This document shows, piece by piece, positions 8,531-16,224 of a DNA stretch of 64,000 nucleotides (position 1 is its first letter; every line of letters starts with the position of its first letter). Source of the stretch: Streptomyces rhizoryzae (lineage in GTDB: Bacteria > Actinomycetota > Actinomycetes > Streptomycetales > Streptomycetaceae); assembly GCF_023155275.1 (NCBI RefSeq), contig NZ_JALMUV010000018.1, positions 62,001 through 126,000 of the forward strand, in the 5' to 3' direction. The translations under genes and the position numbers were made by a program. The notes below the pieces were generated by a model, which was not told the DNA's origin, made no database searches, and saw nothing but the letters and a program-made list of their open reading frames with translations.

Positions 8531-10057
8531 GTGAGCGTCGACGAGAGCCAGGAACGCCGGTCCGCGCCGGCCGCGGACCGCCCCCGCCCCCCGGCGCCCG
8601 GTGCCGCGGCCGGCCATCCGGACGGCCGGTGGGAGGGACTCGCCGAGCAGGCCCGGGCCCTGGCCGGCGGCGAGGTCACCGCCACCGCCCTGGTGCAGCG
8701 CGCCCTGGACCGGATCGCCGCCACCCAGGACACCGTCAACGCCTTCCGCCGGGTCCGCGCGGAGGCGGCCCTGGCCGAGGCCGCGGAGGCCGACCGCCGG
8801 CTCGCGGCGGGCGAGCGGCTGCCGCTGCTCGGCGTACCGGTCGCGGTCAAGGACGACACCGACGTGGCGGGCGAGCCCACCGCGTTCGGCTGCGCCGGGG
8901 AGTTCCCGCCCAAGCGGCGCGACGCCGAGGTGGTCCGGCGGCTGCGCGCGGCCGGTGCGGTCATCGTCGGCAAGACCAACTCCTGCGAGCTGGGCCAGTG
9001 GCCGTTCACCGAGGGCCCGGCCTTCGGCGAGACCCGCAACCCCTGGAATCTGGCGCACACCCCCGGCGGCTCCTCCGGCGGCTCGGCCGCCGCGGTCGCC
9101 GCCGGCCTGGTCCCCGCCGCCCTGGGCACCGACGGCGCCGGCTCGGTCCGGATCCCCGCCGCCTGGTCCCACCTGGTCGGCATCAAACCGCAGCGCGGCC
9201 GGATCTCCACCTGGCCCGACCCCGAGGCGTTCCACGGCATCACCGGGATCGGCCCGCTGGCCCGCACCGTCGAGGACGCCGCGCTGCTGCTGGACGCCGC
9301 CGCCGGCAACCACCCCGGCGACCTGCACCGGCCGCCGGCCGTCGCCGCCCGCGAGGCGGCCGGCCGGGACCCCGGGCGGCTGCGGATCGCGCTGTCCTGG
9401 CGGACCGCCACCACCTTCACCCGCAAACCGCTGCACCCCGACGTCCGGGCCGCGGTCACCGCCGTCGCCCGCACCCTGGCCGGTCTGGGCCACCTCGTCG
9501 AGGAGGCCGAGCCGGACTACGGGCTGATCGGCCTGGCCTTCCTCCCGCGCGCCACGGCCGGGGTGGGGGAGTGGGCGGCCCGGGTCCCCGACCCCCGGCT
9601 GCTGGACCGCCGCACCCAGGAGGCGGCCCGGCTCGGGCGGCTGCTCGGCGGCCCGTTACTGCGCCGCGCCCGCGCCGTCGAGCAGCGCCAGCGGCGCCGC
9701 ATCGGCGCGCTGTTCGGCCCCTACGACGTGCTGCTGACGCCGACCACCGCGACCCCGCCGCCGCGCATCGGCGCCCTCGCCCGGCTCAGCGGCTGGCAGA
9801 CCGACAAGGCCATGATCGCCGCCTGCCCGTACGCCTGGCCGTGGAACGTCCTGGGCTGGCCGGGCATCAGCGTGCCGGCCGGCTTCAGCGCGGACGGCCT
9901 GCCGCTGGGCGCCCAGCTGCTCGGTCCGGCGCACGGCGAGCCCCGGCTGATCGCGCTGGCCGCCCAGCTCCAGGACGCTCTGCGGTGGCACGAGCGGCGG
10001 CCCGCCGGGGAGCCCCCGGCGGACCCGCCCGGCGGCCTCAGCCCAGCAGGGCGATGA
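8531..10057 (+). CDS. Amidase (amidase signature family)
   Basis: Cytosolic amide hydrolase with the Ser-cisSer-Lys triad: Lys in VAVKDDTD (K107), the Ser pair in PGGSSGGS (S181/S182) and the nucleophile in DGAGSVRIP (S205). The family usually reads DGGGS; the Gly to Ala change next to the nucleophile is conservative. Length is 508 residues, typical. The GTG at 8531 is preceded by GGGAGG and is preferred over in-frame codons upstream. The substrate is unknown; an early indole-acetamide or nitrile-amide role is possible but not shown. The 3' end overlaps the convergent isochorismatase-like gene by 20 bases, so the two messages are antisense at their ends. Confidence 0.9.
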   Translation: MSVDESQERRSAPAADRPRPPAPGAAAGHPDGRWEGLAEQARALAGGEVTATALVQRALDRIAATQDTVNAFRRVRAEAALAEAAEADRRLAAGERLPLLGVPVAVKDDTDVAGEPTAFGCAGEFPPKRRDAEVVRRLRAAGAVIVGKTNSCELGQWPFTEGPAFGETRNPWNLAHTPGGSSGGSAAAVAAGLVPAALGTDGAGSVRIPAAWSHLVGIKPQRGRISTWPDPEAFHGITGIGPLARTVEDAALLLDAAAGNHPGDLHRPPAVAAREAAGRDPGRLRIALSWRTATTFTRKPLHPDVRAAVTAVARTLAGLGHLVEEAEPDYGLIGLAFLPRATAGVGEWAARVPDPRLLDRRTQEAARLGRLLGGPLLRRARAVEQRQRRRIGALFGPYDVLLTPTTATPPPRIGALARLSGWQTDKAMIAACPYAWPWNVLGWPGISVPAGFSADGLPLGAQLLGPAHGEPRLIALAAQLQDALRWHERRPAGEPPADPPGGLSPAGR

Positions 10058-10592
10058 TCTCCTCGGTGGTGCCGGTCTCGCCCAGCCGCGGGAAGATCCG
10101 CCGCACGCTGTTCTCGTGCGCGTCCGCGTCGAGGTCGGTCACCGCGTCGGTCGCCACCGTCACGTGGTAGCCGTGCTCGTGCGCGGCGCGGGCGCTGGAC
10201 TCCACGCCGATGCTGGTGGCGATCCCGCCGAGGACGAGCTGGGTGACCCCGCGGCGGCGCAGCTCGGCGTCGAGCGCGGTGCCGTGGAAGGCGCCCCAGC
10301 GCTCCTTGGTGACCAGGAGGTCGCCGGGCCGCCGGCCCAGTTCGGGCACCAGCTCGGCCCAGTCGGCCGGCGGGGTGCCGCCCGCCGCCCGCGCCGCCTC
10401 GGTGCGGCCCGGCGCGCCGCCGGTGACGTTCACCAGCACCACCGGCAGCCCGCGCTCCCGGAACGCCGCGGCCAGGCGGGCCCCGCGGGCCACGACCCCC
10501 TCCGCGGGGTGGACGGTGGGCAGTGCGGTGATGCCCTTCTGGAGGTCGATCAGGACCAGCGCGGTGGTGGCGTCGAGAGTGCTGACGGGCAC
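10038..10592 (-). CDS. Isochorismatase-like hydrolase
   Basis: The 184-residue cytosolic protein has the alpha/beta fold of isochorismatase-like hydrolases: VLIDLQ with the catalytic Asp, VTKERWGAF with the conserved Lys, and GGIATSIGVESSARAA. At the position where nicotinamidases and N-carbamoylsarcosine amidases carry the catalytic Cys, this protein has Gly. True isochorismatases also lack the Cys, so a vinyl-ether hydrolase or a non-thiol mechanism is more likely than an amidase. The GTG at 10592 has AGGAG eight bases upstream. It is the last gene of a MarR - MFS - isochorismatase operon (43 bases after the transporter), which suggests it modifies or detoxifies the compound that MarR senses. 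Confidence 0.85.
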   Translation of the reverse strand: MPVSTLDATTALVLIDLQKGITALPTVHPAEGVVARGARLAAAFRERGLPVVLVNVTGGAPGRTEAARAAGGTPPADWAELVPELGRRPGDLLVTKERWGAFHGTALDAELRRRGVTQLVLGGIATSIGVESSARAAHEHGYHVTVATDAVTDLDADAHENSVRRIFPRLGETGTTEEIIALLG

Positions 10593-10635
10593 GGTAACTC
10601 CTGTTTTCGGTACGGCAGTCGAGGGGTGGACAGGG

Positions 10636-12105
10636 TCAGGCGGCGGTCCGGTGGCCCGCGGTGCGCAGGGACCGGTCGGCCAGCGTGAGGGCGAGCAGCG
10701 CCGCACCGAGCACCGCGCCGGTCAGCGCGATGGCGTGCAGACCGGCGTCGGTCGCGCGCGTCCCGTACTCCAGCCCGATCAGGCTGGAGGCGGTGATCGC
10801 GCCGAGGTACTGGGCGGTGCGCTGGAGCCCGGCCGCCGCGCCCACGCCGTCGGCCGGGGCCTGGGCGTAGACGGCGGCCTGGTTGCCGGTGGAGGCCAGG
10901 CCCTGCGGGACGCCGAAGAGCGCCCCGGCGGCCAGCAGCACCGGCAGCGGGCTGGTACCGCGCAGCAGCAGGAACACCGCGCTGCCGGCGGTCAGGCAGC
11001 AGGCGGCGACGGCCAGCGGAGCGCGGATGCCCTTCGCCCGGGCGCCGGCCAGCGAGCAGACGGCGGCCGCGCCGGACATCGGCAGCATCACCAGCCCGGC
11101 GTGGAAGGACGAGAAGCCGTGCGCCTGCTCCAGCCACTGGCTGAAGCCGTACAGCACGCAGTAGATGACCAGGTAGGCCAGCCCGTGCCGCAGGTAGGTC
11201 AGCGCCAGCGCGCGGTTGCGGGCCAGCATCCGCAGGTCCAGGAACGGCCGCGGATGGCGCAGCTCCCACCGCACCAGGGCGGCGGTGAGCACCCCGGCCG
11301 GTGCGAGCAGCGGCCACGGCGGCGCGTCCAGCCGCAGCAGGAAGAACATCGCGCAGGTCAGCGCGGAGGCGAAGAGCGCGATGCCGAACGGGTCGAGGGA
11401 GCCGCGGGCCGCCGCGCCGGGCCCGCCGCCCGCCTCCGCCGCCGGCCTGTCCCGGTCGGGCGGGAGCCAGGCCAGCGCCCCGGCCAGGGCCAGCAGCGAG
11501 AGCGGCACGTTGACCGCGAAGACCGCCCGCCAGCCCGCGGTCGCGGCCAGCAGCCCGCCGAGGCTCGGGCCGACCGCCGCACTGGCCAGCGCGGCCAGCG
11601 AGATCCGCCCCAGCACCCGGCGCGGCGTGGTCCGCCCCACCCGCCGCGACTCGGCGCGCAGCACCGCCATCGCCGCCGGATACGCGGCCGCGGTGCCGAT
11701 CCCGAGGACCACCCGGGAGACGATCAGCCAGCCGAAGGTGGGCGCCAGCGCCCCGACCAGGCCCGCCGCGCAGACCAGCACCGCACCGGCGGCGAACACC
11801 CGGCGCGGCCCGAACCGGTCCGCGACCCGGCCCAGCGACGGCTGGCCCACCGCGCTGGCCAGGTACATCGCCGAGATCAGCCAGGCGGTGTCGGCCGCCC
11901 CGACCCGGAAGTCCGCGCCGATGGCGACCAGCGCGGTGGCGATCATCGTCGAGTTGACCGGATTGAGGAGCGAGCCCAGCAGCAGCGGCGTCATCAGGCG
12001 GGCACCGAACCCGCGCTCCTCCCGCGCGGGCCCGCCGCACGCCGCGGCCGGACCGCCGGTGCGGCCGGGCTCCGTCCGGGTCCGGTCGGCGCCGGACGCG
12101 CTCAT
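10636..12105 (-). CDS. MFS drug-export transporter (DHA2-like)
   Basis: A 489-residue major facilitator with about 14 hydrophobic helices. The first membrane segments read LLLGSLLNPVNSTMIATAL and the helix 2-3 loop carries GRVADRFGPRRVF, the MFS motif A. The helix 5 region PSLGGLLAATAGWRAVFAVN matches the antiporter motif C and GWR(W/A)IF phrase of QacA/EmrB exporters. The start ATG overlaps the marR stop codon as ATGA, so translation is coupled to the regulator. It probably pumps out the ligand recognised by MarR. Confidence 0.9.
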   Translation of the reverse strand: MSASGADRTRTEPGRTGGPAAACGGPAREERGFGARLMTPLLLGSLLNPVNSTMIATALVAIGADFRVGAADTAWLISAMYLASAVGQPSLGRVADRFGPRRVFAAGAVLVCAAGLVGALAPTFGWLIVSRVVLGIGTAAAYPAAMAVLRAESRRVGRTTPRRVLGRISLAALASAAVGPSLGGLLAATAGWRAVFAVNVPLSLLALAGALAWLPPDRDRPAAEAGGGPGAAARGSLDPFGIALFASALTCAMFFLLRLDAPPWPLLAPAGVLTAALVRWELRHPRPFLDLRMLARNRALALTYLRHGLAYLVIYCVLYGFSQWLEQAHGFSSFHAGLVMLPMSGAAAVCSLAGARAKGIRAPLAVAACCLTAGSAVFLLLRGTSPLPVLLAAGALFGVPQGLASTGNQAAVYAQAPADGVGAAAGLQRTAQYLGAITASSLIGLEYGTRATDAGLHAIALTGAVLGAALLALTLADRSLRTAGHRTAA

Positions 12106-12548
12106 GCGTCGGTCAGCCGTCGTATCAGCGCGGTGGCCTCGGCCAGCGTGCGCCGCTCGGCGTCGGTGAGCCGCTCGGCGATGGCCACCGCGAGCCAGTT
12201 GTTCTTGGCCCGCCGGACCTCGGCCAGCACCCGGTGGCCCTCCTCGGTGAGCGAGAAGACCACCTGGCGGCCGTCGGTGGGGTGCGGGCTGCGGGCGAGG
12301 ATGCCGCGCTCCTCCAGCGCGCCGACCGTCACCCGCATCGACTGCGGGCGCACCAGCTCGGCCCGGGCCAGCGCGGCGATGGTGGACGGCCCCTCGGCGT
12401 CCACACGGGCCAGCACCGCGCGCTGGGTGGGGGTCAGCTCGCCCTGCGGCGAGGCGGCGCGCAGCCGCCGCATCAGCAGGGAGACGCTCGCCCCGAGGTC
12501 GGTGGCCAGCCGCTCCCCGCCCTGGTCGGGCACGGTCGTGTCGGACAT
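12102..12548 (-). CDS. MarR family transcriptional regulator
   Basis: The 148-residue winged-helix dimeric regulator has the MarR core: LTPTQRAVLARVDAEGPSTI (helix 2-3), ELVRPQSMRVTVGALEERG (recognition helix) and RSPHPTDGRQVVFSLTEEG (wing with the DxR motif). It heads an operon with the exporter (4-base overlap) and the isochorismatase-like gene. Two copies of the palindrome CTTGCAAG lie 30-50 bases before its start, overlapping the promoter, so negative autoregulation is the simplest model. TAGGCT sits six bases before the ATG, predicting a leaderless transcript, consistent with the lack of a good ribosome site. Confidence 0.92.
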   Translation of the reverse strand: MSDTTVPDQGGERLATDLGASVSLLMRRLRAASPQGELTPTQRAVLARVDAEGPSTIAALARAELVRPQSMRVTVGALEERGILARSPHPTDGRQVVFSLTEEGHRVLAEVRRAKNNWLAVAIAERLTDAERRTLAEATALIRRLTDA

Positions 12549-12554
12549 GCCCCG

Positions 12555-12598
12555 AGCCTAGGAGAACGACAGGCAAACTTGCAAGGTGGGCTTGCAAG
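12555..12598 (-). promoter_or_regulatory. marR promoter with twin CTTGCAAG operator
   Basis: On the minus strand, TTGCAA (12584-12579) and TAGGCT (12560-12555) are separated by 18 bases, a good -35/-10 pair, and the -10 ends six bases before the marR ATG. The perfect 8-base palindrome CTTGCAAG occurs at 12578-12585, covering the -35, and again at 12591-12598, 13 bases away. This is the expected layout for a MarR repressor blocking its own operon. The motif and spacing are seen directly; binding by this MarR is inferred. Confidence 0.75.
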
Positions 12599-12794
12599 GT
12601 TCTCTGTCGTACAGCCGGAGCGGGGCGGCGCGGGCCCGGCCGGCCGGCGCGCCGCGCCGCGCGGAGAGATGGTCTTGCCACGGTCCGTGGCGCGCCTTAC
12701 GGTCGCCTCCACATGCGAAAGGTCCACGCGGCCGCGGGCCGGCACCGCGCGACACCGCCCGCCGCGGGCCGGCGCAGCGACAAAGGAGCAGCTC

Positions 12795-13637
12795 ATGGCC
12801 GATGTTGTGCGTGCCGCACTGGTCCAGGCGTCCTGGACCGGCGACACCGAATCGATGATCGCGAAGCATGAGGAGCACGCCAGGGCGGCCGCCGCGCAGG
12901 GCGCGAAGGTGATCGGCTTCCAGGAGGTCTTCAACGCCCCGTACTTCTGCCAGGTGCAGGACCCCGAGCACTTCCGCTGGGCCGAGCCGGTGCCGGACGG
13001 CCCGACCGTGCAGCGGATGCGGGCGCTGGCCCGGGAGACCGGCATGGTCATCGTCGTCCCGGTCTTCGAGGTCGAGCAGACCGGCTTCTACTACAACACC
13101 GCCGCCGTCATCGACGCCGACGGCACCGTGCTCGGCACCTACCGCAAGCACCACATCCCGCAGGTCAAGGGGTTCTGGGAGAAGTTCTACTTCCGGCCCG
13201 GCAACGCCGGCTGGCCGGTCTTCGAGACCGCCGCCGGCCGGATCGGCGTCTACATCTGCTACGACCGCCACTTCCCCGAGGGCTGGCGGCAGCTCGGCCT
13301 GAACGGCGCCCAGCTGGTCTACAACCCCTCCGCCACCTCCCGCGGCCTGTCCGGCTACCTCTGGAAGCTGGAGCAGCCCGCGGCGGCGGTCGCCAACGAG
13401 TACTTCGTCGCCGCGATCAACCGCGTCGGCGTGGAGGAGTACGGCGACAACGACTTCTACGGCACCAGCTACTTCGTCGACCCGCGCGGCCGGTTCGTCG
13501 GCGACCCCGCCAGCGACACCGACGAGGAACTGGTCGTTCGCGACCTGGACTTCGGCCTGATCGAGCAGGTGCGGCAGCAGTGGGCGTTCTACCGCGACCG
13601 CCGCCCCGACGCCTACGACGGGCTGGTGCGCCCGTGA
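12795..13637 (+). CDS. Beta-ureidopropionase / N-carbamoyl-beta-alanine amidohydrolase
   Basis: This 280-residue nitrilase-superfamily hydrolase would split N-carbamoyl-beta-alanine into beta-alanine, CO2 and ammonia, the third step of reductive pyrimidine breakdown. The catalytic triad is clear: Glu44 (GFQEVF), Lys118 (YRKHHIPQ) and Cys155 (YICYDRHFP). The substrate loops EYGDNDFYGTSYFVDPRG and SATSRGLSGYLWKLEQP match the carbamoylase subgroup. ATG 12795 has AAAGGAG seven bases upstream. The stop overlaps the next gene's start as GTGA, so it is coupled to the aminotransferase. The dihydropyrimidinase that makes its substrate is at 16225, supporting the assignment over a generic nitrilase. 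Confidence 0.9.
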   Translation: MADVVRAALVQASWTGDTESMIAKHEEHARAAAAQGAKVIGFQEVFNAPYFCQVQDPEHFRWAEPVPDGPTVQRMRALARETGMVIVVPVFEVEQTGFYYNTAAVIDADGTVLGTYRKHHIPQVKGFWEKFYFRPGNAGWPVFETAAGRIGVYICYDRHFPEGWRQLGLNGAQLVYNPSATSRGLSGYLWKLEQPAAAVANEYFVAAINRVGVEEYGDNDFYGTSYFVDPRGRFVGDPASDTDEELVVRDLDFGLIEQVRQQWAFYRDRRPDAYDGLVRP

Positions 13638-14956
13638 CCCACGACCACGGGAACCTCCACGCCCGCCACCGAGCCGTCCTGCCGTCCTGGCTCAGCCTGT
13701 ACTACGAGCGGCCGCTGGAGCTGACGCACGGCGAGGGCCGGCACGTCTGGGACGCCGACGGCACGTGCTACCTGGACTTCTTCGGCGGCATCCTCACCAC
13801 CATGACCGCGCACGCGCTGCCGGAGGTCACCAAGGCGGTCAGCGAGCAGGCCGGCCGCATCCTGCACACCTCCACCCTCTACCTCTCCCGCCCCATGATC
13901 GAGCTGGCCGAGCGGATCGCGGCGCTCTCCGGCATCCCCGACGCCCGGGTCTTCTTCACCACCTCCGGCACCGAGGCCAACGACACCGCGCTGCTGCTGG
14001 CCACCACCTACCGCCGGTCCAACCAGATCCTGGCGATGCGCAACAGCTACCACGGCCGCTCCTTCTCGGCCATCGGCATCACCGGCAACCAGAGCTGGTC
14101 ACCGACCAGCCTCTCGCCGCTGCAAACCCTCTACGTGCACGGCGGGGTGCGCTCCCGCGGCCCGTTCGCGGAGCTGTCCGACCGCGACTACATCGCGGCC
14201 TGCACCGCGGATCTGACGGACCTGCTCGGCCAGACCGCGGGCGGCGTCGCCGCACTGATCGCCGAACCGATCCAGGGCGTCGGCGGGTTCACCGCCCCGC
14301 CGGACGGCCTCTACGCCGCGTTCCGCGAGGTGCTGGCCCGCGAGGGCATCCTGTGGATCAGCGACGAGGTGCAGACCGGCTGGGGCCGCACCGGCGACCA
14401 CTTCTGGGGCTGGCAGGCGCACGCCGACAACGGCCCGCCCGACCTGCTGACCTTCGCCAAGGGCATCGGCAACGGCATGTCCATCGGCGGGGTGGTGGCC
14501 CGCGCCGACATCATGAACTGCCTGCCCGCCAACTCCCTCTCCACCTTCGGCGGCACCCCGGTCACCATGGCCGCGGGCCTGGCCAACCTCACCTACCTCC
14601 TCGACCACGACCTCCAGGGCAACGCCCGGCGGGTCGGCGGACTGCTCATCGAACGGCTGCGGGCGGTGGCGGCCGGCCTCGACCTGGTCCGCGAGGTCCG
14701 CGGCCGGGGCCTGATGATCGGCGTCGAACTCGTCCGCCCGGGCACCGACGAACCCTCGCCCGAGGCCGCCTCGCTGGTCCTGGAGGCGGCCCGGGAACGC
14801 GGGCTGCTGATCGGCAAGGGCGGCCGCGGCGGCGCCGCGCTGCGCATCGCCCCGCCCCTGACCCTCACCGTCGCCGAAGCCGAGCAGGGCGCCACCCTCC
14901 TCGCAGCCGCCCTCCGCCACACCCAGGACCAACTGGCGGGCGGGGGAGGGGAGTAG
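13634..14956 (+). CDS. Class III aminotransferase (AGXT2-like, beta-alanine type)
   Basis: This 440-residue PLP enzyme probably moves the amino group of beta-alanine (or 3-aminoisobutyrate) to a keto acid, giving malonate semialdehyde. It shows TTSGTEANDTALLLA (phosphate binding), NSYHGRS (ring stacking), ISDEVQTGWGRTG (PLP Asp) and FAKGIGNGMSIGG with the Schiff-base Lys. The sequence style resembles the alanine-glyoxylate/beta-alanine aminotransferase group rather than ornithine transaminases. The GTG start at 13634 overlaps the ureidopropionase stop by four bases, tying it to the pyrimidine pathway. The substrate is inferred from that context. Confidence 0.88.
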   Translation: MTHDHGNLHARHRAVLPSWLSLYYERPLELTHGEGRHVWDADGTCYLDFFGGILTTMTAHALPEVTKAVSEQAGRILHTSTLYLSRPMIELAERIAALSGIPDARVFFTTSGTEANDTALLLATTYRRSNQILAMRNSYHGRSFSAIGITGNQSWSPTSLSPLQTLYVHGGVRSRGPFAELSDRDYIAACTADLTDLLGQTAGGVAALIAEPIQGVGGFTAPPDGLYAAFREVLAREGILWISDEVQTGWGRTGDHFWGWQAHADNGPPDLLTFAKGIGNGMSIGGVVARADIMNCLPANSLSTFGGTPVTMAAGLANLTYLLDHDLQGNARRVGGLLIERLRAVAAGLDLVREVRGRGLMIGVELVRPGTDEPSPEAASLVLEAARERGLLIGKGGRGGAALRIAPPLTLTVAEAEQGATLLAAALRHTQDQLAGGGGE

Positions 14957-14977
14957 GGGCGACGCGGGGCCGGGGCG

Positions 14978-15862
14978 CTAGGCGCGGCCGGCTGCCGCCC
15001 GGAGCGCGGTGGCGACCTCGGTGAAGAAGCGGGTGTGGGCGCGGCGGCTGACCGGGGCTTCCGGGTTCCAGGGCAGGAGGCGGGCGCGGGCCTCGATGGC
15101 CCGCCAGTGCTCGTCGGTCCGCAGTGCCTGGACGCGGGCGGCGTTGGCCCGTACGTCGAGCAGGACCACGTCCGGGGTGAGCGCGGCGGCCTCGGCCCAG
15201 CCGACGGTCGACCAGTTCGCCCCGGCGCCGGCGGCCGGTTCCGGCAGCTCCACGCCGTGCTCGGCCAGCGCCCGCAGGTCCGGCCAGGTGCCGGGCCGGG
15301 CCAGGTGCACCCTGTCGGGGCCGGCCGGCGAGAGCGCCACCACCCGCGGCCGCTCCGGGCCGCCGGTCACCCGCCGCAGTTCGTCCTCGGCGGCGTCCAA
15401 CTCCCGTGCCAGCGCGAGCGGTTCACCGTGGCCCAGGGAGCCGGCCAGTGCCGCGAAGCGCTCCCGCACCTCGGGCAGGCTGCGGCCCGGGCCGACCGCG
15501 ACGGTCGCCACCGGGACCTGCTCCTCCAGCTCCTGCGCGGTCTTCGCCGCCAGCCCGTAGACCTGCTCGCCGTCGTAGGTCACCGCCACGACGAGGTCCG
15601 GGCGGGCCTCCAGCAGGGTGTCCGGGTGCAGCGCGGACCCCGAGCCGAGGTAGCGGATCCCGTCCAGCGGCAGCTCACCGGCCTTGGCCGGGTCGGCCGC
15701 CACCCCGTCGTGCTGGGAGCCGAAGATGCCTGCCGGGCGGATGCCGTGGTCCCACAGCGTCGCGCCCGCCTGTATGTACGCCACGATCCGTTCCGGCCGT
15801 TCTCCGGCCACCACCAGGCGCCCGCGGTCGTCGGAGAACTCCCACGGTGTGCTCTGCTCCAT
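14978..15862 (-). CDS. TroA/BtuF-like periplasmic-binding-fold protein lacking a signal
   Basis: The 294-residue protein has the cluster A-III substrate-binding fold of siderophore/cobalamin binders: RPERIVAYIQAGATLWDHG, IRYLGSGSALHPDTLLEARPDLVVAV, PEVRERFAALA and AALTPDVVLLD. Such proteins are normally lipoproteins, yet here there is no hydrophobic leader or lipobox, and extending upstream adds only polar residues (to 15937). ATG 15862 has AAAGG eight bases upstream. It is transcribed against the pyrimidine catabolism genes that flank it, and no ABC permease is adjacent. It is either a cytosolic sensor or carrier, or its exported form has been lost. The ligand is unknown. Confidence 0.75.
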   Translation of the reverse strand: MEQSTPWEFSDDRGRLVVAGERPERIVAYIQAGATLWDHGIRPAGIFGSQHDGVAADPAKAGELPLDGIRYLGSGSALHPDTLLEARPDLVVAVTYDGEQVYGLAAKTAQELEEQVPVATVAVGPGRSLPEVRERFAALAGSLGHGEPLALARELDAAEDELRRVTGGPERPRVVALSPAGPDRVHLARPGTWPDLRALAEHGVELPEPAAGAGANWSTVGWAEAAALTPDVVLLDVRANAARVQALRTDEHWRAIEARARLLPWNPEAPVSRRAHTRFFTEVATALRAAAGRA

Positions 15863-15878
15863 GGCGCATCGCCTTTCT

Positions 15879-15904
15879 GACGTCATCGGGTGCTTTCCGA
15901 CGTC
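15879..15904. promoter_or_regulatory. Paired GACGTC palindromes upstream of the TroA-like gene
   Basis: GACGTC occurs at 15879-15884 and 15899-15904, 20 bases apart (two helical turns), just upstream of the 15862 start. The spacing suits a dimeric regulator, but six-base palindromes are common in GC-rich DNA and no regulator is adjacent, so this is only a candidate. Confidence 0.25.
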
Positions 15905-16098
15905 CTGGGTGCCGACAGTGAAGGTGCCGTTCCGCAATGACTTACGAAGGTGTGGGTCCGGGGTCTGTTACCTGCCCATCCGGCCGCCCCCGCACCCCTC
16001 CGCGCGCCCGGCCCCCGCACCCGGCGTGTCCCGCCGCTCGGCCACCCGGCTGACCGCCGCCGCGACACCGCCCGGCCCGCCGGGGAGCCGGCGCGCTC

Positions 16099-16161
16099 TT
16101 GCCACCGCCGGTGCCATGCTTCTACGGTGTCTCCTTCCCGTCCGGAATCTACGGGTGTAGA
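16099..16161 (+). promoter_or_regulatory. Candidate dihydropyrimidinase promoter and downstream dyad
   Basis: TTGCCA (16099-16104), 18 bases, then TACGGT (16123-16128) form a plausible promoter reading into the dihydropyrimidinase gene, with a leader of about 90 bases. TCTAC-N4-GTAGA (16148-16161) is a perfect 5-base dyad just downstream of the expected transcription start, and a partial copy of its left arm (TCTACGG) overlaps the -10. This could be an operator or a leader hairpin. The region 15863-16224 holds no gene besides these sites. Confidence 0.4.
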
Positions 16162-16224
16162 CCAGCTTGTGACGTAGTGTCAGGCAGCCGGCGCCGCGCA
16201 GTCGGCGCCAGGTAGGGAGCCGAG

